Assembly (NCBI RefSeq): GCF_963082655.1
Contig: NC_081552.1
Location: forward strand, 4,177,648-4,241,647
DNA length: 64,000 nt
DNA from: Stomoxys calcitrans
Lineage: Eukaryota; Arthropoda; Insecta; Diptera; Muscidae
Direction of reading: 5' to 3'
Part shown: positions 22,421 through 33,130 of the stretch, piece after piece
Layout: every line of letters starts with the position of its first letter
Numbering within the stretch: position 1 is the first letter of the stretch
The notes under the pieces: generated by a model
The model's input: the letters and a program-made list of their open reading frames with translations, nothing else
Databases searched by the model: none
Told to the model about the DNA's origin: nothing
Made by a program: the position numbers and the translations under genes

Positions 22421-22655
22421 CTTCCAAATCTACAACTCTTCCGGCACGTTTTAAGGCTCTCACAGCTTCATCGTGCGTTGCCTCTCGTAATTCCTCTCCA
22501 TTTACCGAAAGTATGGCATCGCCCACATAAAGGCCTTTGGCTTGATCAGCAGCCATGCCGCGGAAAATTTTTGATATGAGAATTGGCATGCGATTTTCAC
22601 GACCTCCTTTGATCGATATACCGAGACCATTGTTTTCAGACTTAATAATGCGTAC
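22421..22655 (-). CDS. Syn1: Syn1 exon 3: PDZ domain
   Basis: Begins [18 protein letters not shown] after an acceptor cgccacag and ends ...[11 protein letters not shown] before donor gtaagt. The conservation to syntrophin PDZ domains is very high over 78 residues, making this the best-supported exon in the window. It ends one base into a codon. Confidence 0.95.
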
Positions 22656-25600
22656 CTGTGGCGAAAACATTAAAAACAAGTTAAGAGATAAAAAATAGAG
22701 TAAAAAGAAGCGTAAAAACATATGAAAATAGGAAATATTATTTTTGGTAACTTTCTGCTGGAAAGAGCACTTTATCCAACTGCTAGTGACCGACATTGGC
22801 AGCGAAGAGTTGACCCCACTGCAGAACAACAAGGCAACAGGAGCCGAAGGGTTATGCGGTGACCTATTTAAGACCAGAGGCGACACGCTGATAAGACGTA
22901 TGCAATCTGGCTAGAAGAAAGCAATCCCAATGATTGGAATCTCCGCCTACTATGTCCCATACACAACAGAGAAGACAACATTACAGAGGAACAAGTCCCC
23001 TCCCCATTGCATACAAGATACTCTCGTGCGTACTGTGTGAAAGATTAAATCCTAAAGTCAATGGGATAATTGGGCCCTATCAATGCGGCTTTAGACCTGG
23101 TAAATCCACCATGGTCCAGATATTCACAATGCGCCAAATTCTGGAAAAGACCCGAGAAGGACATATCAGCACCTACCATCTCTTTGTTGACTACAAAGCC
23201 CCTTTCGACAGCCCTATACGTTAAATAATAAATTAATAAGACTCTGCAGGATGACACTTGCTGATACACATTCCCCAGTAAGAATAGGAAAAAATATCTT
23301 CAAGGTTTCAGAAATATCCTGCTGGAGAAGATTATACGAGATGCACATGTGCATAGATATGACACACTAATCACAAGCGAACACATGCTATTCGCCGATG
23401 CCGACGACAGCGACATCATAGGTCGGTCACCGGAAGAGGTAACTGCAGCCTTTGAAAGAATTGAAAGAGAGTCAGTCAAAATGGGTCTGGCAGTAAATGG
23501 AGGTACGACGAAATGGATGGTTTCAACTCCCAAAACGCCTTGTACAACCGAGGAGAAAATTGGGAACCACAACTTTGAGAGCAACTTTCTCCACCTCGGT
23601 ACCGGTCTAACCACCACCCGTTTTGAGATAAAGCGAAGAATAATACTGCCATACAGATGCTACTTTGGATTAAGTAACACTATAACAATATACGAGACAC
23701 TGATACTGCCCGTGTTGTTATTTGCTTCTGAGGCTTGGGTACTTGTGAAAGCAGATGAGACAGTGCTTGGAGTGTTTGAGAGAAACATTCTTCCTAAAAT
23801 ATATGGACCAGTTTGCGTTAATGGAGAATATAGGCGTCATATGAACCACGAGCTGTATGATCTGTAAGACGACGATAGCATAGTTACACGTGTCAAAATA
23901 CAACGGCTGCGTTGGCTAGGTCATGTTGTCAGAATGGTTAACGAAGCTCCACCAAAGAAGTCTTTTGAAGGCAAACATGGTGGTACACGCAATCCGGGAC
24001 GACCAGAAGCCCGATGGAAAGATCAAGTGGTGGGCGATAACTCGAATCTTGATGTCATTGAGAACAAGGGATACTTCTCTCATATCAAATAGTGCAGTCT
24101 GATTAAAGTTTAAGCTCAGTGATAAGGGGCCTCCTTCTTCATACCGAGTCCGAACAGCGTGCCGCATAGCGACACCATTTGGTGGAGAAGATTTAACATG
24201 GCAGAATACCTCACAAAGGTAGCCAGCATAAGTAAGGGGATAACCACCATTGAAAACCATTGTCATTCCGATGTTCACGGCGAGATTTGAACCCAGGCGC
24301 TCGGCTGATATGCTAACCTCTGTGCCATATTAATAGATCTGGGGACTTGAATTCTTGAGCTTCTAGAGGACACAATTCCTATCCGATTTGGCGGAAATTT
24401 TGCATGACGTATTTTATTCTTACTTTCAACAACTGTGTCAAATAGGGTTCAACTCGGTTCATAACCTGATATAGCTGCCATATAAACCGATCTGGGATCT
24501 TGACTTCTTGATCCTCTAGAGGTCGCAATTATTATCCGATTTGCCTGAAATTGTACGACAGATCCTCTCATGACCATCAATATACCTGTTTATTATGGTC
24601 TGAATCGGTATATAGCCCGGGGGCTTCTTGAGCCCCCAAAAGGAGCAATTCTTATTCGAATTGGCTGACATTTTACATAGGTCTCCAACATATAATTTAA
24701 TTGTGCTCCAAACCGGACCATATCTTGATATCGCTGTAATAGCAGAGCAAATTTTTTTCTTATATCCTTTTTTGCCGGGAAAATAAGTCAAGTCCCCAGA
24801 TCTGTTTATATGACAGCAATATCAGGTTATAGGCCGATTTGAACCATACTTAAGAAGAATTGGGCCCTCTAGAGGCTCAAGAAATCAAGACCCAAGATCG
24901 GTTTATATGGCAGCAATATCAGGTTATGGACTGATTTGAACCAAACTAGGCATATTTGTTGGATATCATAACGACGGACGGACGGACATGGCTAGAAACA
25001 GTGAGTGGGTTAAGACCTCCCAACATCCGACCTAAATATGGTTCAGATCGGACAATATTTAGATATTGCAGCCATATAGACCGATCTGTTGATAGGGGGA
25101 CTGAAGCCCATAAATGCTTTATTTTTTATCCGATTTCACTGAAATTTGAAACAGTGAGTTTTTCTCTGAGTTTGTTTTAAATCCATAAATTCAAATTAAA
25201 TATTTTAGTTTATAATTTAAATTTCAGAAATGTTTTTTTTTTCTACATTTTTTTTTTTAATTTTTCCTTCCTCATACATTTTAAACTTACATGTCTCTTT
25301 TGATTTGCCACATGATCAGGTACATCGCACATATCCATGCCATTGTCCAATGTATTATTGTTCAGCATGTGATCACCATTGTCGGTAGTATCCAATTCGT
25401 TGCTGGTTGTTGTTGTGGTCGAAGTAATGGTGGATGCTCCACCACCACCGCCAACCACGCCACCGCCACCACCCATGCCTTGCATGGAGGCCGAGGAGGG
25501 TATTGAGCCATTATGGCCACTGTGATTGCTCCTGAGAAATTAAAAAAAAATATGAGACAATTTCCTTAAAAGTCAATAAAATCAAAAACTCTTACCCTAA

Positions 25601-25828
25601 TGTCCCATTTAGTGTGGTGGACTGATCACCACCATTGCCTGAATTCTCACAAGTCTCATCCAAACTGATGGCCAAATAGTCTGTCTCCAAAGTGACCAAT
25701 ACGCGATACCAGGCACCGCGTACTCGAGTCTCCAATGTGCCACAACGCATGCCAGATGGGGATTGAGTGGGTAGGGGCTGAACAGGCTGATTGTTCAGCG
25801 TCCTACCCAAATTCGAGGATTCCACCAT
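22421..25828 (-). CDS. Syn1: Syntrophin-like 1 (first three recognised coding exons)
   Basis: Syntrophins are cytoplasmic adaptors of the dystrophin complex; their PDZ domain recruits signalling partners and channels to the membrane. Coding exons: 25828-25596, 25531-25291 and 22655-22421, all with GT-AG borders (donors gtaag, gtaagt, gtaagt) and consistent phases. Exon 1 encodes the first half of the split PH1 domain ([19 protein letters not shown] ... ISLDE). Exon 2 is an unordered Gly/Thr/Asn-rich insert. Exon 3 is nearly the whole PDZ domain, with the carboxylate-binding loop GLGI in [11 protein letters not shown] and the conserved [20 protein letters not shown] and GDAILSVNG. The second half of PH1, PH2 and the syntrophin-unique domain were not found further left, so the next intron should exceed 22 kb. 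The start Met is the first in frame; an untranslated upstream exon is possible. Introns hold a LINE, a SINE and a DINE-like repeat. Confidence 0.9.
22750..24058 (+). pseudogene. LINE reverse transcriptase pseudogene, copy 2
   Basis: Lies in the Syn1 intron between exons 2 and 3, on the opposite strand. Same family as 8400-10290: [20 protein letters not shown] near 22995, [20 protein letters not shown] near 23075, [11 protein letters not shown] near 23190, then a deletion removing the RT core between about 23230 and 23300. The 172-codon frame 23349-23867 gives [35 protein letters not shown] and [22 protein letters not shown] again replaces YADD, suggesting this change predates the split of the two copies. 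A SINE abuts its 3' end at 24062. Confidence 0.85.
24062..24330 (-). mobile_element. tRNA-derived SINE, copy 4
   Basis: Minus-strand reading shows 'cagaggttagcatatcagccgag', a B-box region 'ctgggttcaaatctcgccg', then 'atgacaatggttttcaatggtggttatccccttacttatgctggc' and 'gttcggactcggtatgaagaaggaggccccttatcactgagc'. Inserted next to the LINE copy in the Syn1 intron. Confidence 0.8.
24330..25160. repeat. Family A (DINE-1/Helentron-like) repeat in Syn1 intron
   Basis: Units 'agctgccatataaaccgatctgggatcttgacttcttgatcctctagagg' occur in both orientations, with the switch near 24770. The words 'gacggacggacggacatggctag' appear at about 24970-24993, then another run of units. The mixture of orientations indicates two or more merged copies rather than one clean element. 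Confidence 0.6.
25291..25531 (-). CDS. Syn1: Syn1 exon 2: low-complexity insert
   Basis: Encodes [20 protein letters not shown], a Gly run, a Thr run and an Asp/Asn-rich part ending [12 protein letters not shown] just before the PDZ exon. It lies where syntrophins have a variable linker between the first PH half and the PDZ. Frame continuity and the acceptor (tttctcag) and donor (gtaagt) support it. Confidence 0.85.
25596..25828 (-). CDS. Syn1: Syn1 exon 1: first half of PH1
   Basis: Starts [13 protein letters not shown] and holds [20 protein letters not shown], the first strands of the split PH domain. It ends two bases into a Gly codon completed by exon 2. The 5' UTR extends upstream of 25828; its transcription start is not identifiable. 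Confidence 0.85.
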
Positions 25829-27126
25829 ATTGGTGTCCAGTTTTTATAACTTCTTTGAGACTTCTCACACCCAGCCTAGCAAAGACTGGGACATAGTGCA
25901 GCTGCTTTGTGTTTGTGTGGATGCGAAGTGATTGTTCAGTTGCCTTATCAATTTGGGTCTGTGCGGAAAGAGAAAAAAGAGAGCATAAAGATACAAATTT
26001 GAAATAGGACACATCTTTGTTGTTGTTTTTGTTGTAGCAGTGTGTTGTTCACTGAGGCGGCAGCCCTTGCCGTTTAAGGACTCCATCAGGTCAATCCGGT
26101 ACGTACAACCGGCTGCCATGGGATTGACATATAGTTTGAGACTAGTTTTAATTTCTTCTTCACAGCTCAGATCAGATGTGATCAACTTACATATTTGCCC
26201 CACCATTTGCCATTACTTGACAAAAATATGAAAAATTTCATAATATTTTCCTTAGAACTATTCGTAGCAAAGCTTTCCATCTCTCTCTTTGTATTGGAAT
26301 TCGCATTAGTTTTATGTAAGGACAATTGCATTTTTTTTCTTACCCACTGAAGCAGTGTCATCTGGGCTATTCACTTCGACTATTTACGCAGAGATATTTG
26401 CCAACAAATTTGTTGTTAAATTATTTCCTATTCTCCTGTCTCTTTGTTTCAGAACAACTCCTACGGCTGCCATCCCTATTTGGCAGCAGGCCCCATACAC
26501 ACACACACCCAGGACAATAACCCAAAGACAATGGATTTCAGTTTTGTGAAAAACTGTAGAGAGGCTGCAAGTCTTTGATTGTCTTTAAAGCCCCACAGGG
26601 GAGTCTGCATGGAAGTAACGAAACAATAGACAACTTCCTGCATGCTTTTCTTTCTACAGTCCACCTCAATTCCATTCCCTGCCACACATCATCTGTTGGA
26701 GCATCACTATCATCTTGTGGCTCGTTTGTTCATCAGTGTTTGTCGTTTTTGGGGATGTTAACTTCGGATAGCTTCTAAGCGTGTTTGTGCATTAGACGTA
26801 AGCTAAGCAATGAATATACACACACCCCTGCAACCACCCATCTAAGCCCACTGTACATCACAGCTACAGCTCACATTATTCCCCTACCAAAAAGATGCCA
26901 GAACTCAAACACACCGGCCCAGCCATTCCAGCCAAGGTACCTTTTTATCCGCATGCCAGACACTTTGCCTTTTATGAAAAAATAATTGTTACCCGCGGTG
27001 CTAAATTATGTATGTGTGGTGGCTGTTCGTATGTGGGTGGGTGTAAATGTGTGCAAGTGTAATCATACATGCATGCAAATGTACAAAGGCATGCATGTGC
27101 ATGCGCTATGTAGTAGACAGACGTAC
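25829..27126. other. Upstream flank of the recognised Syn1 exons
   Basis: No further exon is evident. The stretch contains repeat D (26028-26125), a short (CA)n near 26500, and ordinary AT-rich sequence that may include Syn1 5' UTR or promoter DNA. Confidence 0.4.
26028..26125. repeat. Repeat D, copy 2
   Basis: Matches 12035-12140: 'ttgttgtagcagtgtgttgtt', 'cactgaggcggcagcccttgccg', 'aaggactccatcaggtcaatccgg' and 'ccatggga'. No inverted ends or coding capacity seen. Confidence 0.7.
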
Positions 27127-27790
27127 TAGGGCGGGTTGATTTGAATGGATGAAACAAAAATCGCATTTGTTATCCAATCATCACGAAATTTTACACGTAT
27201 CACTTTGTTAGCCTAGGGACAAACGTGATGAATTTAGCTGAAAATCGGTTCAGGCTTAGATATAGCTCCCATATATTGTCGCAGTTGCGCCAATGTTTTC
27301 TATTAAATTTCATCCAAATCGGTTCAGATTTAGATATAGCTCTCATATTTAATAAAAAAATCTTTACCAAATTTTAGTACAGATCGAAAGTTGTACCCAC
27401 TACAGCCTTATAAGTGTAAATCGGTCGATACATATGTATGGGAGCTATATCTAAATCTGAAAAGATTTGAATGAAATTTAACAATTGCTTGCAAATCGGA
27501 TAAAAATTGGGGCAACTGCGTAAATTTTAGTGATAACCGGGCGACATGGAAGCTATATCTAAATCTGAACCGATTTGCACCAAAATTCCTAGGCTTTAAA
27601 GGTGATATGTTGAACATTTCGTGATGATTGGATAACAAATGTGACCTTGCAATCGAGGTAGCAAAACATAAATTCTAGAAATAATAGCTTTTTCAAGTCG
27701 AGGTACATGTTTTCTTCGGAGAATTTTCTTTGAATTTCTTTGGTTTAAGTTTTTGCTATAGGATTTAAAAAAAAAAATCGACCCGCCCTA
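27127..27790. mobile_element. 664-bp MITE with TAGGGCGGGT ends
   Basis: Left end TAGGGCGGGTTGATTT; right end is its inverse, AAATCGACCCGCCCTA. Inside these, a second inverted pair is present ('atttgttatccaatcatcacgaaat' near the left, 'atttcgtgatgattggataacaaat' near the right). The core is made of repeats 'gatatagctcccatat' / 'atgggagctatatctaaatctg', also in opposite orientations, so much of the element can fold back on itself. Flanking TA could be the target site. Superfamily not assigned. Confidence 0.7.
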
Positions 27791-28076
27791 ATGTCTACAC
27801 GGTAAATGTGAGAAAGGCTTAAGGAAATATCTGCCGCATACCTTGCTTGATACAAGCAGTATAAATCACGTTCTAATGTGTCTGTCGGAAGGTATGCTCT
27901 GCAGTCATTCTCCGACCGGTAAAAAACAAAAACACCGAACTCAACTCAAACCAAAATGAATGCCTGCTCTTGCCGATATGTTTGAAATCTATGGAACGGT
28001 CCATCGAATAGTTGAGAGTTTGGGTTTCATACGAGGTTGGGTACCAAAAAGTCTAAACGATATTAGAAATGTAAAA

Positions 28077-28924
28077 ATAAGTAAGAGTGTGCTAGGTTCG
28101 GCCGGGCCGAATCTTATAGTTCTTTGAGTGCGGTATCTCTTTTAATGCAAACAAAGAATAATGGATAAGAATTGTTATGCTATTGGATATATATAACGTT
28201 ATAGTTCGATTCGGACCATAAGTGAATTTAATGTTGAAGACCATAGTGGAAGTCATTGGGTAATATTTCACTTCATTCGGATAAGAATTGCGCCTTGTAG
28301 GGGCTCAAGAGGCATAATCGGGAGATCGCTTTATATGGGAGCTGACACGTATGTTAAAGGTCTTGGGAGAAGCCGTTGTACAAAATTTCAGCAAAATCGG
28401 ATAAGAATTTCACCTTTTAGGGGCTTAAGACCACAGATCGATCTATATGACAGCTCTATCAGGTTATGTACCGATTTGAATCATATTTATCGCAGTTGTT
28501 GGAAGTCATAACAAACAACTTCATGTAAAATTTCAGCCAAATTGTATGAGAATTGCACCTCGTATTGGCTCAAGAAGTCAAGATCCAAGATCGTTACATA
28601 TGGTTGTGGACCGATTTACATCATACAGTTGTTGGAAGTTATAACAAAACACTTCATGAAAATTTCCGCCAAATCGGATGTGAATTGCGCACTCTAGAGG
28701 CTCAAGAAGTCAAGACCCAAGATCGGTTTATATGGCAGCTGTATCAAAGCATGGACCGATTTGGCCCATTAACAATCCCGACCTACCGACCTACACTAGT
28801 AAGAAGTATTTGTGCAAAATTTCAAGCGTCTAGCTTTACTCCTTCGAAAGTAAGCATGTTTTCAACAGACGGACGGACGTGGCTAGATTGACTTAAAATG
28901 TAATGACGATCAAGAATATATATA
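28077..28924 (-). mobile_element. DINE-1/Helentron-like element
   Basis: The left edge is the family's 3' end inverted: AAATAAGTAAGAGTGTGCTA followed by the palindromic TTCGGCCGGGCCGAA. Internal units repeat every roughly 120-150 bases. The right edge carries the 5' module ('cagacggacggacgtggctag', 'gacgatcaagaatatatata'), where a mariner copy is inserted at 28925 before the terminal GGGTATAAAA. Confidence 0.75.
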
Positions 28925-30356
28925 TTGGGTTGCCCAAAAAGTAATTGCGGATTTTTTTAAAAGAAAGTAAATGCATTTTTAATAAAACTTAGAATGAACT
29001 TTAATCAAATATGTAATTGCCATTTTGTTCGATAACCTTTTGCCATCTCCCTGGCAAATTTAGCATTCCACGCTCAAGAACTTCTGGCCTTTATCTGGAT
29101 AAAACTGAACCAAGTGCGATTTTATAGCCTCATCATTGCCGAAAGTTTTACCATTTAAGGAGTTCTGCAAAGATCGAAATAAATGGTAGTCTGATGGTGC
29201 AAGGTCTTATGGTGGATATGGTGGATGCATCAAAAGTTCCCAGCCAAGCTCACTCAGTTTTTGGCGAGTGACCAAAGATGTGTCCTGGTGGAATATGACA
29301 CCTTTACGATTAACCAATTCTGATCGCTTCTCCTTGATGGCTGGCAATTCAATTTGTCCAATTGTTGACAGTAAACAACCGAATTAATCGTTTGGTTCCT
29401 TGGAAGCAGCTCAAAATATACCACACCCTTCCAATCCCACCAAACAGACAGCATAACCTTCTTTTGGTGGATATCAGCCTTGGAAGTGGTTTGAGCTGGT
29501 TCACCATGCTTGGACCATGATCGTTTTCGACTAACGTTGTTGTAAACAATCCATTTTTCATCTCCAGTTATGATTCGTTTTAAAAACGAAAAAAATTTCA
29601 AGCGTCTAGCTTTACTCCTTCGAAAGTAAGCATGTTTTCAACAGACGGACGGACGTGGCTAGATTGACTTAAAATGTAATGACGATCAAGAATATATATA
29701 TTGGGTTGCCCAAAAAGTAATTGCGGATTTTTTTAAAAGAAAGTAAATGCATTTTTAATAAAACTTAGAATGAACTTTAATCAAATATGTAATTGCCATT
29801 TTGTTCGATAACCTTTTGCCATCTCCCTGGCAAATTTAGCATTCCACGCTCATTGAACTTCTGGCCTTTATCTGGATAAAACTGAACCAAGTGCGATTTT
29901 ATAGCCTCATCATTGCCGAAAGTTTTACCATTTAAGGAGTTCTGCAAAGATCGAAATAAATGGTAGTCTGATGGTGCAAGGTCTTATGGTGGATATGGTG
30001 GATGCATCAAAAGTTCCCAGCCAAGCTCACTCAGTTTTTGGCGAGTGACCAAAGATGTGTCCTGGTGGAATATGACACCTTTACGATTAACCAATTCTGA
30101 TCGCTTCTCCTTGATGGCTGGCAATTCAATTTGTCCAATTGTTGACAGTAAACAACCGAATTAATCGTTTGGTTCCTTGGAAGCAGCTCAAAATATACCA
30201 CACCCTTCCAATCCCACCAAACAGACAGCATAACCTTCTTTTGGTGGATATCAGCCTTGGAAGTGGTTTGAGCTGGTTCACCATGCTTGGACCATGATCG
30301 TTTTCGACTAACGTTGTTGTAAACAATCCATTTTTCATCTCCAGTTATGATTCGTT
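28820..30356. repeat. Tandem duplication of about 776 bp
   Basis: 28821-29580 and 29597-30357 are almost identical, with an offset of 776 bases (777 after one extra base in 'gctcattgaac'). Each unit includes the end of a DINE-like repeat and the 3' part of a mariner transposase. The junction shows 'aaaatttc', which also occurs at the left edge, so short homology may have guided the duplication. Confidence 0.93.
28925..29592 (-). pseudogene. Mariner, 3' part (duplicated copy)
   Basis: Begins with the mariner TIR TTGGGTTGCCCAAAAAGTAA. The minus-strand frame 29254-29601 reads KRIITGDEKWIVYNNVSRKR, then KVMLSVWWDWKGVVYFELLP. The transposase is cut at the duplication junction, so its N-terminal half is absent in this unit. 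Confidence 0.9.
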
Positions 30357-30750
30357 TTAAAAACGGATCGAATTCATTGCGTTTAAGGTGCATATCTCAA
30401 GCGTTGATTCGGTTTGTTAAATGAATTTCTTTCAACCACATGTAGTACCCAAATATCAAGCTTTTTCACCAGTCCAAGACTTTTTATGTGTTAATGAACG
30501 CTTGATTTTGGTATATTTAACTTCTCTCCTATCTCACGCTCAGTTACATGACGATCCATTTCGATTAATGCTTTGATTTGGTCATCAACTTCATTTGGCC
30601 GACCTGAACGTGGATCATCTTTAAGTGAAAAATCTCCAGAACGGAAATTGCGAAACCAATTTTGACACTGTCTTCCTTTTAAGGCTTTATCACCATACAC
30701 ATCTCGCAACTTTTTAGCAACCTGCTCCGCGTTTTTTCCTTTACGGAAAT
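29701..30750 (-). pseudogene. Mariner transposase gene, 5'-truncated
   Basis: The second unit carries most of a mariner (DD34D-type) transposase gene. Frame 30491-30709, with in-frame sequence upstream (NAEQVAKKLRD), gives the DNA-binding part: LKGRQCQNWFRNFRSGDFSL, SGRPNEVDDQIKALIE. Frame 30031-30393 gives the catalytic part with the first Asp in ITGDEKWI. Beyond a frameshift the sequence reads GVIFHQD then TSLVTRQK, so the usual NARPH after the second Asp is missing, an in-frame 15-bp deletion shared with the other unit. Beyond that, another reading frame still gives SDYHLFRSLQ. The 5' TIR is absent and frames are broken, so the gene is dead. Confidence 0.9.
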
Positions 30751-30771
30751 CTCATAGTGCTAACAGCGAAA

Positions 30772-31360
30772 CTGTCGCTATAAAGAAGAAAATCTTAGAA
30801 CCGGATCGTGAGAAGACGAGGCTAATGCTGAAAATAATTAAGAAGAAGATCATCATCGGCTAACAGATATCGGCCCTTCGGTGGGGACGACACAATACCG
30901 TTCTTCGCTGTCGGACTGCTTCGACCGGAAAGGCTTCGACCGAAAAGCTTATTGACGGCAGTCCTTCGGCCTTCACTGCTCTTTCATTCCCCCTTACTCC
31001 ACTATGACGCGGCACCCAAACAATTCGGATCGTGCCATCCCCAGAGATGACGTTAATGTCCTTCATACTCTCTAAGATTTTTCGTGACTTGGTTGTTATG
31101 GCCTTGATGGCCAGTTTACAGTCCGTTCACATTCAATGTCCTCCCGTTAGCACCACACCATTTCACGCGGACCGTATTATGGTCAGTCAGTCGGAAACGG
31201 CTATGCGTCCCTCATAACAATAACAGAATTCCTTCAATCCAAGGCTGTGCCACTGGCAGCAGTAGCTCTCACTCCACCTCAAGTGTCATCTCAGATATTC
31301 GATCGAAAACCTTTTCCATTGCTTCCAGGTTTCCTATCGTCGCCTCGACTATACCCCGGT
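30772..31360 (-). pseudogene. LINE RNase H fragment (R1/I-like)
   Basis: Minus-strand frame 30860-31066 reads MKDINVISGDGTIRIVWVPR HSGVRGNERA (shown in two parts), the last strand and catalytic region of a LINE-encoded RNase H. Sequence further right decodes in shifted frames to more of the domain. A homologous fragment lies at 32490-33130. Both are remnants, not genes. Confidence 0.75.
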
Positions 31361-31374
31361 AGTGTGTAAGTAAG

Positions 31375-31445
31375 GGATAACCACTGACGAAAAAATTTTC
31401 TGACATTCTTGCCAGGATTCGATCTAAACCTTGTTGCCTCACTTA
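31375..31445 (-). mobile_element. tRNA-derived SINE, short fragment
   Basis: Contains the minus-strand words 'cctggcaagaatgtcag' and 'ggttatcccttacttac' seen in the other SINE copies, including the degenerate B-box region (gttt agatcgaatcc). Too short to delimit. Confidence 0.5.
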
Positions 31446-31631
31446 AAATATCAGTTTAAGAAACCATAAAGTAAATATATTTGGATCGTAGAAAAGAAAA
31501 AAAATTTAAAAAAAAACTGCCGTTTGAGAAAGAGAAAATCCTTTTACACCTACCCACACAATAGGGCAATAAACATGCCTCAATTTCAGCTCAAAATGGT
31601 CCAATGCACATTAATTATTCTCTTCTGCTCT

Positions 31632-32490
31632 ATATATAAAAGCCACGCGTGATTTACTGACTGACTAATCACTGCCCAGCCCACAAGGCTTAAGCTGGTT
31701 TTATGTAATTTTGCACGAACGTTGGTCTTAGGTACTAAATAGAACCAATACTAAATAGTACCAATACTAAATAGTACCAATACATTACAAAATGGTGCTT
31801 GTTTGTGCAGTGTGAACGGAAAATGCTGGGAGAATGATTTTGAGCTCAAATTAAAAAGCTATTGAAAAATTGGATTAGTGAAAAATATCTTCCAAAATAG
31901 TACCGAAAGTGGCAGAAAAAGTACTTTCAGTGCTGTAATCGGTACTATTTGGTACTTTCTTTGTAAATTGAGATAGAGCTCTGGATTTTGAAACTTAATA
32001 GCATTGAATAAAAACTTAATTGCATGATTAGAAGAGTTTTTGGAAATTTTTACATTTAGGTACTATAAAAAGTACCAACAATTTACGAATTTAGAAATTT
32101 GTCTTAAAAGACCTCTGCTACAAAATTATGAGGATGAAAAATGTGGAGAAAATGTACGTTTGGTACCGAAATTGGTACCATTTGGTACATTCTTTACATA
32201 TGGAGTTTGAGGTCTAAAATTCGGCATGTAGTTGAAACTAGGACTAAATAATCTCACAACTCGAAAATTTTGGTACCAAAATTGGTACCATTTGGTACTT
32301 TTTTTACAGATTAAGCTAGATGTCCGAAAATTGGCATGTAGGCACAAAATATGTTAGATGTCTAAATGATCTCTTTGAAATTTGAACATGTTGGTACCAA
32401 AATTGGTACCATTTGGTAATTTCTTTACAGATGGAGCTACAGGTCTGAAATTTGGCATGTAGATACAACTGGCGAAAATATGATGGATGA
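31632..32490 (+). mobile_element. Family C repeat, left arm
   Basis: It opens with 'atatataaaagccacgcgtgatttactgactgactaatcactgcccagcccacaaggctt', then units of roughly 100 bases centred on TTGGTACCAAAATTGGTACC and 'tctgaaatttggcatgtagatacaact'. The same sequence in inverse orientation forms 33740-36245. No coding potential is evident. Confidence 0.75.
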
Positions 32491-33130
32491 CTAGGTTAGG
32501 TTGAAAAGAGCATGGGGATATTCATTCGCCCCATGCTACTATGGACATACACCTAGGCCAGTTATTGGCTTGTTGTGCGTTCTAAATACTAAAAAGTAAC
32601 CTCGAAAAAGAAAATTGAAGTCAGGAATTCCGTGCTACTTACAAAATCCCTAATTGTCTTCCATACCCCGCCCCTTAATTGGTTTATGTCTGGTATTGTG
32701 TCCTCACCCAAGTGCCGGTGTCTGTCAGCAGCAAAAGCCGGGCAATGACATAGGAAATGCTCCATCGTCTCATCATCTTCCCCACTTGCCCTACACACGC
32801 GTTCACTTACCATACCGATTTTGCATAAGTGAGCTCCTAGTCCTATGTGTCCTGTTATGATACCGAAAGCTGTACTGACCTATAGGTCGCTTGCTTTCAG
32901 CAATAGACTCGTCTTCTCACAATCCGGATTTCTTTTAAGATTTTCATCTTCCTAACGACCGTTTCGCTATTCCACAGTATTATACGCGCATTCGTAGCCA
33001 ACGGTCTTTACTCGGACTGCGTCGACCCAAAAGGCTTCGGGTTAACCAAGTTTATTGACGTCAAATCGTCTGCTTATTCATTCCCCCTTACTCTGCTATG
33101 GCACGGCACCCAAACGAAGCGGATCGTAAT
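32490..33130 (-). pseudogene. LINE C-terminal and RNase H fragments
   Basis: Minus-strand frame 32589-32813 reads MVSERVCRASGEDDETMEHF LCHCPAFAADRHRHLGED (shown in two parts). It carries the Cys-x2-Cys-type cluster after RNase H in R1/I-like LINEs. Near 33000-33130 the minus strand gives another RNase H scrap ending VRGNE. The 3' tail 'catgctactatggacatacacctag' lies at 32531-32555. Inserted between the family C arms. Confidence 0.75.

Noticed and set aside
25836..25846. TATAAAAAC just before the Syn1 start codon as a TATA box
   Set aside because: It lies only about 10-20 bases from the ATG, leaving no room for a transcription start and leader.
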